Notes under the pieces: model-generated | Database searches by the model: none | What the model was told of the DNA's origin: nothing | Seen by the model: the letters and a program-made list of their open reading frames with translations, nothing else | Shown: positions 35,001-43,059 of the stretch, piece after piece | Position numbering within the stretch: position 1 is the stretch's first letter | How the letters are laid out: every line of letters begins with the position of its first letter | Program-made: the position numbers and the translations under genes | Source: Bacteroidota bacterium | GTDB lineage: Bacteria > Bacteroidota > Bacteroidia > CAILMK01 | Reading direction: 5' to 3' | Assembly: GCA_013288555.1 (NCBI GenBank) | Contig: JABDBQ010000004.1 | Location: 1 to 64,000 of the forward strand | Length of the DNA: 64,000 nt

Positions 35001-36318
35001 TACTGTCTATTATCTTACTGAAGCATATCTTCCCCTGAATAAAAAAACCTGCTATGTGAGAGATTCGGCATTTATAACTATTAATCCATTACCTGCTGCT
35101 TTTACTGGACCAAATAAAGGAATTTGCAGTGGTTTATCAACTCAAATTGGCGGTGCGGCAGTCAAAGGCGATCAATACCAATGGATTTCATCTCCAACTG
35201 GTTTCACTTCTACTATTTCCGATCCGGTTGTAAACCCTAAAGTGAAAACAACTTATATCCTTACAGAGTCAAATCTTTCCGGCTGTTCCAAAACAGATTC
35301 AATATCAATAACTATAAATCCCATTCCGAAAGTGAACCCAGGCCCAAACAAAATAGCCTGTGCATCAGATACAATTACCATTGGCACCAAAAGTTCATTG
35401 GCAGGATACCGGTATATGTGGAGTTCTTCTCAATCAACCAATTATCCCTTATTGCCCAGGATTACAATTCGTCCGATTGTGGGAGGTTGGTACCAGCTCA
35501 GGGTAACCGATTCTGCTACTGGATGCACGGGCAAAGATTCTATATATGTTTTTGTTTTGCCGCTCCCCGAACCGAAAATAAGCGGACCTCAAACTATTTG
35601 TACCAATCAGCCACCTGTTGGATTTGGAACTCCTTTCGATTCAGGGTCTAAATATACCTGGACAGTGAATGCCGGAAAAATAATTTCAGGGCAGGGAACA
35701 GATTCCATTCATGTTCAGTCTGATTCAGGTTATAATATCATCAGAGTAAAAGAAACAAGTCTTAATGGTTGTTCAAATACGGATTCTATAAAAGTGTATG
35801 GGAGCAATCCACCCGAAGCCCATTGGGAACTCTTATCAGACAGCCCCGTATCTGTTTTCAAAGCCATAGATACTACAGGACAGTATTATCACTGGACATT
35901 CGGCGATGGCATAACCGGCAGCAATATTCTGGAAAACCATAAATACAATTTCACTAAAGATTCAACAGTTGATGTTTCATTGACGGTTGCGACAGCATTT
36001 GGTTGTACATCCACCTATGACTCTCTGATTCGCATCCGTTATCTTCCTACACCATTATTCTATATTGATGTTTTCCCGACACCATTTTATCAGAAAACCA
36101 ATATCAAAATCAGCCTCGATCACGCCGCGCATATCCAGATCATTTTATATGATGATATCGGCAGACTTATTGGCAAACTTATTGATACAGAACAACCTGA
36201 GAATATTAGCCTGTATTCTTTTAATGCTGATAGATATAGCCTGGCATCGGGGATATATTATCTCAAAATCCTGGTGGATAGAAAGCCTTATGTGAGAGCT
36301 GTTGTGCGCACAGAATAA
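32089..36318 (+). CDS. Giant SBBP-repeat T9SS surface protein 1
   Basis: 1409 residues from the ATG at 32089. Signal peptide LLFKLILIFTFCFHGFNG, then a DUF7948-like head (NWNFLENKGQLKDQNG, near 45-290, with YSFVIYPGGKVSDIQMKWEG), and about eight SBBP-type beta-propeller repeats (WATYFGG...GNVFLYG...GIATSGAY, about 295-740). A CARDB-like domain follows (NDAGLKSFSGLSNSLCSGKY), then Ig-like repeats with TxTLSDPVVSP-type units, one PKD domain (YYHWTFGDGITGS), and a T9SS type A sorting tail from about 1325. Lies 42 bp after the MBL gene, and has a close paralogue next door. Confidence 0.92.
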   Translation: MLFNNRLLFKLILIFTFCFHGFNGSDISAQSLKFASHFSKQKNWNFLENKGQLKDQNGHSHPEVKYYGHESGVYLYFKRNTISFEFRKGVKNPQTDESNSLIYSKSNPQKLSRKSIQISSSRTDLILLNANPDARIIGSEVQEYYENFYLSGSDENSSSALVRANSCKTITYKNIYPWIDMVLYCKSRGLEYSFVIYPGGKVSDIQMKWEGMDSMQMEAENVGIRYVNKLGFIHESGLRGYLDSKKGVQCSYLIKNHVIGFKSENYDHQKVLTIDPSLDWGTFFGGTQEDEIWGLDVDHKNKVVVAGRTFSASNIATAGSYDTTYSDSGEGFVAKFTDSGSVVWATYFGGSGGSQCAAVSIDSSNNIFITGTSTSHSGLATSGAYQSTGFGFVAKLDSAGDRIWGTFYGGHTSINMNTIKTDPFGDVYVGGVTLDRTGIATSGSYETKFKSLGFMGFFAKFSKAGSLLWGSYYGGERDDEVHAVATDRSGNLFITGFTLDTTGIASSGCFQSTIGGNTDAFLAKFDKSGGLQWSTYFGDTGTENGTGLAVDTIGNVFLYGNTNSGKGIATQGAYQATYGGQKGIYYPVGDAFVAEFTPIGIETWATYFGGPGNEGATGICYNPYGKIDITGYTNSTSGISIPTGYQSTYGGGGADAYLAEFTLNGYLISSTYYGGGDVDEGEATGADQYGDVFLAGFTYSLNKIATSGAYETANDGFIDGFIAKFDLKLRNDAGLKSFSGLSNSLCSGKYPVKVILKNFGNIELDSVKVNWSVNGKNQKQYSWHGSLQPDNITTVTLGNDSFTAGNYTIKAWTSLPNGFKDSIPENDSAKIIIKVYAVPTASVVRDTAICPGTKIAIGDSATSGHYYLWTSAPPGFTSTLSDPVVSPTDSSTKYYLTEINTIHGCSKSDSTTIHVIKVPKINAGGDHSICLGDSIIIGSLPVDSNVYYNWALNLITTFSKVPLLEVKPVHNTVYYLTEAYLPLNKKTCYVRDSAFITINPLPAAFTGPNKGICSGLSTQIGGAAVKGDQYQWISSPTGFTSTISDPVVNPKVKTTYILTESNLSGCSKTDSISITINPIPKVNPGPNKIACASDTITIGTKSSLAGYRYMWSSSQSTNYPLLPRITIRPIVGGWYQLRVTDSATGCTGKDSIYVFVLPLPEPKISGPQTICTNQPPVGFGTPFDSGSKYTWTVNAGKIISGQGTDSIHVQSDSGYNIIRVKETSLNGCSNTDSIKVYGSNPPEAHWELLSDSPVSVFKAIDTTGQYYHWTFGDGITGSNILENHKYNFTKDSTVDVSLTVATAFGCTSTYDSLIRIRYLPTPLFYIDVFPTPFYQKTNIKISLDHAAHIQIILYDDIGRLIGKLIDTEQPENISLYSFNADRYSLASGIYYLKILVDRKPYVRAVVRTE

Positions 36319-36432
36319 GCTGGTTTTCGGTACTTTGCGATCTTTGCGAAAACCTCTGTCCCGAAAAGCTCGGGATGAGTTTTTTTTCTCGCAAAGAACG
36401 CTAAGAAAAAACCGCAAAGAACGCAAAGTGAA
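36319..36432. repeat. CGCAAAGAACGC repeat cluster between two SBBP genes
   Basis: Repeated motif CGCAAAGAACGC(T/A)AAG at about 36391-36407 and 36411-36427, faced by TTTGCGATCTTTGCGA near 36335-36350. A short CCCGA...TCGGG palindrome occurs inside. Typical of dispersed extragenic repeats; an ORF read through this stretch on the minus strand is a shadow. Confidence 0.6.
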
Positions 36433-36528
36433 AACAAATTAATGACTTTCTCAATTTGAACCTGTAAGATATTTTAAAATTGTAGGCTAATATTCTGGCT
36501 TTTAATAAGTAAATTCGATTTTTTACGA

Positions 36529-39500
36529 ATGTCACATTCTAAAACGCCAGGAATGTTATTAACCAACCAACCGACTTTCAGATTTTTAATTCTTGCATTG
36601 TTCTTTTTGCGTGGATTAGAGACAGTTTCTTCAGCGCAATCTTTAAAATATTCTAATTCATTATTCCAAAACAAAGACTGGAATTTTGTTGAAAACAAAG
36701 GGCAAATTGCCCCCTCAGATATTAAATATTATGGGCATCAAGGCGGAGTATATCTGTACTGTAAACCAGGGATGATCAGTTTTGTATTCACAAAAGTTGA
36801 AAAAACCGACAATACTGTTTCCGAAGCAACAGGGTCGGTTTCGGGAATCCCCCTTCCAAAGGGGGCACCTGTCCCGACTTCTTCGGGAGGGGGATTTGGT
36901 CGGAATAAGAGTATTCCGTCCAAAATAACCACTTCCCGTGCCGACCTTGTGTTAATAAACGCCAACCCCAATTCCAAAATCCTCGCCTCAGACCAGCAGG
37001 AATACTACGAAAACTACTACACCACCCCGAATAAGTCGGGACAGGCCGGCGCAGACAGCGGTATTACCAATGTACACACCTTTAAAACCATAACCTACAA
37101 AGAAATATATCCACACATAGACATAGTTTTAGCCTGCCGTGAAAAAGGATTGGAATATTCTTTTGTTGTGTATCCCGGAGGGAAAGTTTCTGATATTCAA
37201 ATGAAATGGGAGGGAATTGAAAAGATTAAAACATTCCCGTCTGCACGGACAGGAAAAAATTATAAGATTGAACATTCAACCGCATTAGGGAAAATTGATG
37301 AAGGGAAACCAGTTAGTTTCCAGGGAGATAATGCGGTTGTAAGTTCTTTTGAAAGGCAAAATAATAAGGTTGGTTTTAAGGTGGGTGGGTATGATAAGGA
37401 GAAAATATTGGTTATTGATCCGACTTTAGATTGGGCGACATATTATGGAGGACCAGGACAAGATGACCCTTGTAAAATCGTTGTGGATAATTTAGGAAAT
37501 GTGTTTATGTGCGGAGGGGCAACAAGTTCTTCAGGCATCGCTACAAGTGGTGCTTATCAGACTTCATTTATAGGTACAAATTTTGATTCTTACCTTGCGA
37601 AATTCAATAGTAATGGGGGTTTAATATGGGCCACTTATTATGGTGGCGATGATGGAAATAATGGCAACCCTTTGGCAATAGATAAAAACGGGAACCTGTT
37701 TGTCGCGGGTCAAACACGTACTACTACGGGGATAGTTACAAGTGGCGCATACCAGACTTCACTGGATGGAACAGGTACTGCTTATCTGGCTAAATTTAAT
37801 ACTTCTGGCCAACTTCAATGGGGAACATATTATGGTGGAAGTTCAGAAGCCAAAGGAACAAGCGTAGCCACAGATAAAAATGGAAATGTGTTTATTGCAG
37901 GATTTGCCGGAAGAGGTATACCAATTGTTAACAGTGGCGCTTATCAGACATCAAATTCTGGTACATATAATGTCTTTCTGGCAAAATTTAGTGCTACAGG
38001 TGTAATACAATGGGATACATATTACGGCGGCAGTGGGCCTGATGAATGTTGGGGCGCGACCACAGATTTTGCAGGCAATGTTTATATCACAGGATCTACA
38101 GAAAGCCATTCAGGGATAGCGACCACAGGCGCCTATCAAACTTTTTTTAAAGGAAGTGATGGTGCCTTTATTGCCAAATTCAATGGAAATGGCGAAATTC
38201 AGTGGGCAACTTATTATTGCGGAGATAGTTTTACAGACGGCTACTATATTATAAGTGACCTTAATGGTAATATCTATGAGTCTGCCGTTACCTTAAGTAG
38301 TTCAGGAATTGCAACATACGGCGCCTACCAGACCTCATATGGGGGCGATTATGACGCATACCTTGTCAAATTTAACAGCAATGGCATCCGACAATGGGCA
38401 ACTTATTTTGGGGGTAAGGGTGTAGATGGCAGTAGTGATGTTACTTTGGATATTGCCGGGAATGTTTACATTGCAGGGCATACAAGAAGCTCGACTGGAA
38501 TTGCTACTAGCGGTGCCTACCAGACTTCCAAAGGGCAATTCGATGGGTTTTTAGCAAAATTTAATAGCAGTGGTTCAATTCAGTGGGCTACCTATTATGC
38601 AGTTAGTGGTTTAGTCGCAACTTACGGTACAGGCATTGTTTATTTAGCCGGAGGTTCTGCAGGTAATGGAATTGCAACAAGTGGAGCATATCAGGTATCA
38701 TCAGCAGGATATTCAAATTCATTCCTTTCTAAATTCAATTTCTTTGAAAATGATGCCGATATAAAATTTGGTATAAATTCAAGAGGTAAATTTTGTAGCG
38801 GTACGAAAGCTCTGAAATTGATTTTGTCAAACAATGGAACGAAGTACCTTGATTCTGTGAGAATTAACTTGTCAATAAATAATAAGCTTGAAAAACCGTA
38901 TAAATGGACAGGTTCATTGGCCCCAGATGTTTCTGATTCAATAATTGTTGATGCAGTTAATTTCCCTGCCGGTGTGGACACGATAAAAGCATGGACTTCA
39001 TTTCCCAATGGGGCCAAAGATTCAGTTTCTGGAAATGACACGGTATTAATTATCGACACTGTTTATGCAAGTCCTTTAGCTTTAACAGCGAAGGATTCGT
39101 CTATTTGTCCTGGGAACAAAATAACTCTCGGGTCTAAAAAAATATCAGGACATTTCTATTCATGGACTTCAAAACCTCTTGGTTTTACATCTAATATTAG
39201 TAATCCTGTAATTATTCCCAAGGATTCAGTCACCCAATATTATTTAACAGAAACAAATACAAATGGCTGCACTAAAACCGATTCTGTTACTGTAACCGTT
39301 ATTCCATCACCAAAGCCAAATCCGGGATCTTCTAAAATTCTTTGTTCCGGTGACACAGTTACCATTGGTACCAATGGACCAATAAACGGATTTAAATATA
39401 CCTGGAAATCAATACAGTCCGGTACTTATCCGTCGTTACCCAGGATAACCATTAAGCCTGATATTACAGCATGGTATATTCTTAAATTAACGGATTCTGC

Positions 39501-40302
39501 TACAGGATGTACAGGCATAGATTCGGTATTGGTTTATACATACCCGTTACCAAAGCCCAAAATAAATGGCCCCAAAATGTTTTGTGCAGATCATAGCCCT
39601 AACATCTTTACAGTACAATATGATTCAGGCTCTGGCTACAGTTGGAATTTGAATAATGGATATATAATTGGTGGGCAATCCACGGATACAGTAAACCTTG
39701 AGTCAGACTCGGGATTTAATACTATCTATTTAACAGAGATTGATGACCATGGCTGTCAAAACACGGATTCACTTATAATATATGCGGAACCGCTGCTTGA
39801 TGCCCACTGGAAATTATTGTCAGACAGTCCTATATTTGTTTTCAAGGCCATAGATACTACAGGTCAATATTATAACTGGACATTTGGCGATGGCACAATT
39901 GGCAGTAATTATATTGAAAAACACAAATACAATTTTACCAAAGATTCGACGGTTTCTGTTTCGTTGACAGTTACTACTGCTTTTGGCTGCAGTTCCATAT
40001 TTGATTCGGCGATCAACATCAGATATATACCTAATCCTCAATTTTATATCGAAGTATTTCCGAACCCATTCTACCAGAATACCAATATCAAAATCAGTCT
40101 CGATCATGCAGCACATATCCAGATTATTTTATATGATGATATCGGAAGGCTTATCGGGGAACTGATTGATACCGAACAACCTGAGAACATTGGTCTGTAT
40201 TCTTTTGATGCCGATAGATACAACCTGGCTTATGGAATTTATTATTTCAAAATCCTTGTAGATGGGAAAGTTTATGTGAGAGCTGTTGTGAGGACGGAAT
40301 AA
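36529..40302 (+). CDS. Giant SBBP-repeat T9SS surface protein 2
   Basis: 1257 residues from 36529 (a second ATG at 36553 also suits a signal peptide, LILALFFLRGLETVSSAQ). Same architecture as its upstream neighbour: head domain, about eight SBBP repeats (about 310-735), CARDB-like domain, two Ig-like repeats, PKD domain and T9SS type A tail. Two stretches in the head are not in the paralogues: residues about 106-124 (SGIPLPKGAPVPTSSGGGFG) and about 168-176 (NKSGQAGAD), both encoded by palindromic DNA. The last 75 residues match protein 1 almost throughout, more than the middle does, which suggests gene conversion. Confidence 0.92.
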   Translation: MSHSKTPGMLLTNQPTFRFLILALFFLRGLETVSSAQSLKYSNSLFQNKDWNFVENKGQIAPSDIKYYGHQGGVYLYCKPGMISFVFTKVEKTDNTVSEATGSVSGIPLPKGAPVPTSSGGGFGRNKSIPSKITTSRADLVLINANPNSKILASDQQEYYENYYTTPNKSGQAGADSGITNVHTFKTITYKEIYPHIDIVLACREKGLEYSFVVYPGGKVSDIQMKWEGIEKIKTFPSARTGKNYKIEHSTALGKIDEGKPVSFQGDNAVVSSFERQNNKVGFKVGGYDKEKILVIDPTLDWATYYGGPGQDDPCKIVVDNLGNVFMCGGATSSSGIATSGAYQTSFIGTNFDSYLAKFNSNGGLIWATYYGGDDGNNGNPLAIDKNGNLFVAGQTRTTTGIVTSGAYQTSLDGTGTAYLAKFNTSGQLQWGTYYGGSSEAKGTSVATDKNGNVFIAGFAGRGIPIVNSGAYQTSNSGTYNVFLAKFSATGVIQWDTYYGGSGPDECWGATTDFAGNVYITGSTESHSGIATTGAYQTFFKGSDGAFIAKFNGNGEIQWATYYCGDSFTDGYYIISDLNGNIYESAVTLSSSGIATYGAYQTSYGGDYDAYLVKFNSNGIRQWATYFGGKGVDGSSDVTLDIAGNVYIAGHTRSSTGIATSGAYQTSKGQFDGFLAKFNSSGSIQWATYYAVSGLVATYGTGIVYLAGGSAGNGIATSGAYQVSSAGYSNSFLSKFNFFENDADIKFGINSRGKFCSGTKALKLILSNNGTKYLDSVRINLSINNKLEKPYKWTGSLAPDVSDSIIVDAVNFPAGVDTIKAWTSFPNGAKDSVSGNDTVLIIDTVYASPLALTAKDSSICPGNKITLGSKKISGHFYSWTSKPLGFTSNISNPVIIPKDSVTQYYLTETNTNGCTKTDSVTVTVIPSPKPNPGSSKILCSGDTVTIGTNGPINGFKYTWKSIQSGTYPSLPRITIKPDITAWYILKLTDSATGCTGIDSVLVYTYPLPKPKINGPKMFCADHSPNIFTVQYDSGSGYSWNLNNGYIIGGQSTDTVNLESDSGFNTIYLTEIDDHGCQNTDSLIIYAEPLLDAHWKLLSDSPIFVFKAIDTTGQYYNWTFGDGTIGSNYIEKHKYNFTKDSTVSVSLTVTTAFGCSSIFDSAINIRYIPNPQFYIEVFPNPFYQNTNIKISLDHAAHIQIILYDDIGRLIGELIDTEQPENIGLYSFDADRYNLAYGIYYFKILVDGKVYVRAVVRTE
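36846..36896. repeat. Palindromic element inserted in frame in SBBP protein 2
   Basis: Outer arms AATCCCCCT (36846-36854) and AGGGGGATT (36888-36896), inside them CCCCCTTCCAAAGGGGG and TCCCGACTTCTTCGGGA. It encodes a Gly/Pro-rich stretch absent from the two paralogues in the window. Confidence 0.7.
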
Positions 40303-40588
40303 TATAATTATGAATTAGGAATATCAATTCCTTAAACTCATCTGCTAAAGCTCATTACGCAAAACATTTATGGTCAGTTTTACGAGAGTTTTCTGTTCGG
40401 TGGGGGAGGATGCGATGTCTTTCCATGGGTTTCACCCACGGTTATTCAAATTGAAGCCCTTCAGGCTTCCCAATGAAGGTTTTCAACAAAATGCTAATGA
40501 TTGGTGCAATTGATTTTGCAACACTGAGAAGGGTTAAACGTGAATAACCGTGGGTGAATCTCACGGAAGCACACGCGAAATCATCTCA
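40303..40588. repeat. Spacer with a 128-bp inverted-repeat element
   Basis: A 17-bp perfect inverted repeat, TTCACCCACGGTTATTC (40431-40447) and its complement (40542-40558), encloses a hairpin GAAGCC/GGCTTC. The ends look like GGGTTTCACCC. No ORF is seen inside, so this may be a MITE-like remnant or an mRNA end structure. No other gene is seen in this spacer. Confidence 0.65.
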
Positions 40589-42352
40589 TTAGTTCCTGAA
40601 TTCCATCTCAACAGTTCTGGTATTATTCCGGTCGTCGGCAGCAGTTAATACCAATTTGTGACTACCCGGCGGGCAGTGCTCATCGAAAGTATAATATATC
40701 AGCGAACGCTTTGCATCATGCTGGAAAAGAACCCAATGCCCGTCAATCGTTCCCCGATAGTTTTTGACGCCTGACATGTTATCTTTCACAAGAAAACGTA
40801 TCTGGTTTGTGCCCGCCATATTTTTTCCGTTCTTGATATTAACCGGAACAAGAGTAGGGGGGATGGTATCTACATTAATCAGGAATTTGCCAAGGGTTCT
40901 TGTTTTTGCCCTTACCCATCCGTTATCATATTCACCTCCCAGATAGCCATAAGCATAAGAAACGATGCATGCTTTGGATTGCAACCTTGCCGGCAGATTA
41001 TCCGCTTTTATTCCGACATCAAAATAATCCTGGCAGGGGATGGCTGCATTTCCCAGGCTGTATATATCCGAATAGCCATGCTTTTTGCCGGGAAGATCCT
41101 GGTATTTAAATTCAACATTGTCGTAGAAAATATTTTTGGGAACATTGATATAGATATTCCCAAGATTGATATTGTGCGGTTTATCGTATGATAAAATGGA
41201 ATCATATCCTTTTTCAATAGGTGGAATTTCCGGTTTTACCTGCGGTGAACTGACATCGAATGCCAGTGTTGAAAAATTGTTATTATAATCATTGAGATAG
41301 AAGGAGATATGATAGATATTGCCTGATTTCATTGGGACAATTCCCCTGTTTTTCAGCGAATCATAAATTGGAAGTTCATTGTTGGGCGATACATAACATT
41401 TTTCAAACCAGCTCCCTGTTTTCATTCGTTCAGCATAGTCAACATGGGTATTGATATATCTTTTCAGATCAAAATCCAGGACATTCATGGATTTGTGATA
41501 AATCTCTTCCTCATTCACACAAAGCTCAATGGAATATACACCTATCTTGTTGTAATCGTGGTCTTTATAATCGTTTGCTTCTACTGAAAAACCAATATTG
41601 CCTTCTGCCTGGAGGAGGGTGACATTTTTGAGATAATAATATTCTCCTTTTTTGTAGGCAAAAACCTTTACGTTTTGTCCGTAGTTTGCCGTGAGTGATT
41701 TCAGGGATGATTTTCCATTCTGATCATAAACTACTTTTACATAGCTGTTTGTGTCTAATGGATAAATTTTAATAGCCTGGATAACAGGAGGAATAATATC
41801 GGGAACATTAAATCCGAATAAGAGCGGGTTCACCGGTTTTTCGGTCTTTGTTTCCCTGATTTCAAAATGAAGATGCGGACCGCCTGAACTTCCGGAATTT
41901 CCTGAATAAGCCACTACATCTCCTTTGCTTACAGGGAACTGATCTTTTTCCGGTTTGATATCCTGTTCAAAACTCTCGCTTTTGTATTGCGTTTGTCTTA
42001 GGAAATTCTGAATGGCTGCATTGTAAGCTGATAAGTGGCCGTATACAGTTGTATATCCATTCGGATGCGTGATGTAAAGCGCATTGCCATAGCCAACTGA
42101 AGAAACTGCGATCCGGCTGACATATCCATCTGCTGCGGCATGTACCAACAAACCTTCTTTTCCGGCCGTCTTGATGTCGAGACCGGTATGAAAATGGTTG
42201 GCTCGCAATTCACCAAAGTTTCCGGCCAGCGAAATGGGAATATCCAGCGGGCAACGAAAATAATTTTGCGGATAGGGCTGTGCATTTAGAAAATTCCATG
42301 AGAATGAAACTGCAACAAATAAGATGTAAAACGAATATTTTCTGTATTGCAC
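40589..42352 (-). CDS. Secreted M23 (LytM) endopeptidase
   Basis: 587 residues. Signal peptide FYILFVAVSFSWNFLNAQ. The LytM domain lies at about 45-185: ANHFHTGLDIKTAGKEG (first His and Asp ligands), VYGHLSAYN, GGPHLHFEIRET (HLH metal pair). A beta-rich C-terminal region of about 400 residues has no clear family. Peptidoglycan cross-link hydrolysis is predicted. The start codon appears to be GTG at 42352, overlapping by one base the stop TAG of the preceding FAH gene, so the two are translationally coupled. Confidence 0.88.
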   Translation of the reverse strand: MQYRKYSFYILFVAVSFSWNFLNAQPYPQNYFRCPLDIPISLAGNFGELRANHFHTGLDIKTAGKEGLLVHAAADGYVSRIAVSSVGYGNALYITHPNGYTTVYGHLSAYNAAIQNFLRQTQYKSESFEQDIKPEKDQFPVSKGDVVAYSGNSGSSGGPHLHFEIRETKTEKPVNPLLFGFNVPDIIPPVIQAIKIYPLDTNSYVKVVYDQNGKSSLKSLTANYGQNVKVFAYKKGEYYYLKNVTLLQAEGNIGFSVEANDYKDHDYNKIGVYSIELCVNEEEIYHKSMNVLDFDLKRYINTHVDYAERMKTGSWFEKCYVSPNNELPIYDSLKNRGIVPMKSGNIYHISFYLNDYNNNFSTLAFDVSSPQVKPEIPPIEKGYDSILSYDKPHNINLGNIYINVPKNIFYDNVEFKYQDLPGKKHGYSDIYSLGNAAIPCQDYFDVGIKADNLPARLQSKACIVSYAYGYLGGEYDNGWVRAKTRTLGKFLINVDTIPPTLVPVNIKNGKNMAGTNQIRFLVKDNMSGVKNYRGTIDGHWVLFQHDAKRSLIYYTFDEHCPPGSHKLVLTAADDRNNTRTVEMEFRN

Positions 42353-42963
42353 TATTTTATATTAAAAGCGAACATTTCTTTGTCTTCAATAAAACCGGTC
42401 AGCCTATCGCCAATAGAAACAGAGCCAACCCCTTGCGGAGTTCCGCTAAAAATGAGATCGCCTGTTTTTAATGTGAAATACTGAGACACAAATGAGATGA
42501 TTTTAGTCATCGGGAAAATCATTTCAGAAGAGTGAGCATGCTGAACTGTTTCTCCATTTTTTTCCATCCTGAATTCAATATTTTTATAATTTTTCAAAGA
42601 ATCCGGTTTTAAAAATTTACCGATAACGGCTGATCCATCAAAACTTTTGGACAATTCCCAGGGCAAACCTTTTGATTTCAATTCTCCCTGCAAAGCCCGT
42701 TCCGTAAAATCAATTCCGAGGGTTACTTCGCTGATATATTCCGCAGCAAACTTTTCGTCGATGTATTTTCCGACCTTACCGATCTTGAAAACAAGCTCGG
42801 TTTCATAATCCATTTTGGTTGACCATTCCGGAAGAAAAAAAGGCCGGTTGTTGATGATAATGGCTGTATCCGGTTTCAGAAATATAACCGGGTTTTCGGG
42901 AATAGCATTATTCAGTTCTTTCGCATGAGCCGCATAATTTCTTGCTATACAAATGATTTTCAT
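42352..42963 (-). CDS. Fumarylacetoacetate hydrolase-family protein
   Basis: 203 residues, a single FAH-domain protein of the YcgM/acylpyruvase type. Seen are KIICIARNYAAHAKELNN, PVIFLKPDTAIIINN, KMDYETELVFKIGKVGKY (metal Glu pair), and GDLIFSGTPQGVGSVSIGD near the C-terminus. Predicted to hydrolyse acylpyruvates or decarboxylate oxaloacetate. A good promoter (43013-43044) precedes it, and the M23 gene follows with stop/start overlap, although the two functions are unrelated. Confidence 0.9.
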   Translation of the reverse strand: MKIICIARNYAAHAKELNNAIPENPVIFLKPDTAIIINNRPFFLPEWSTKMDYETELVFKIGKVGKYIDEKFAAEYISEVTLGIDFTERALQGELKSKGLPWELSKSFDGSAVIGKFLKPDSLKNYKNIEFRMEKNGETVQHAHSSEMIFPMTKIISFVSQYFTLKTGDLIFSGTPQGVGSVSIGDRLTGFIEDKEMFAFNIK

Positions 42964-43012
42964 GTACTTACAATATTCTGATTTAAAAATTTACAGTGAT
43001 CTGATCTGAATG

Positions 43013-43044
43013 CAAATTTACGATGCTTTCAGCCCCTAATACAA
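43013..43044 (-). promoter_or_regulatory. Promoter of the FAH-M23 operon
   Basis: On the minus strand TTG (43042-43044), 21 nt, then TAAATTTG (43013-43020); about 50 bp before the FAH start. Confidence 0.55.
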
Positions 43045-43059
43045 CTATGAAAGAAATTA

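Noticed and set aside
36145..36426. 93-residue minus-strand ORF overlapping the end of SBBP protein 1
   Set aside because: Shadow of the sorting domain plus the CGCAAAGAACGC repeats.
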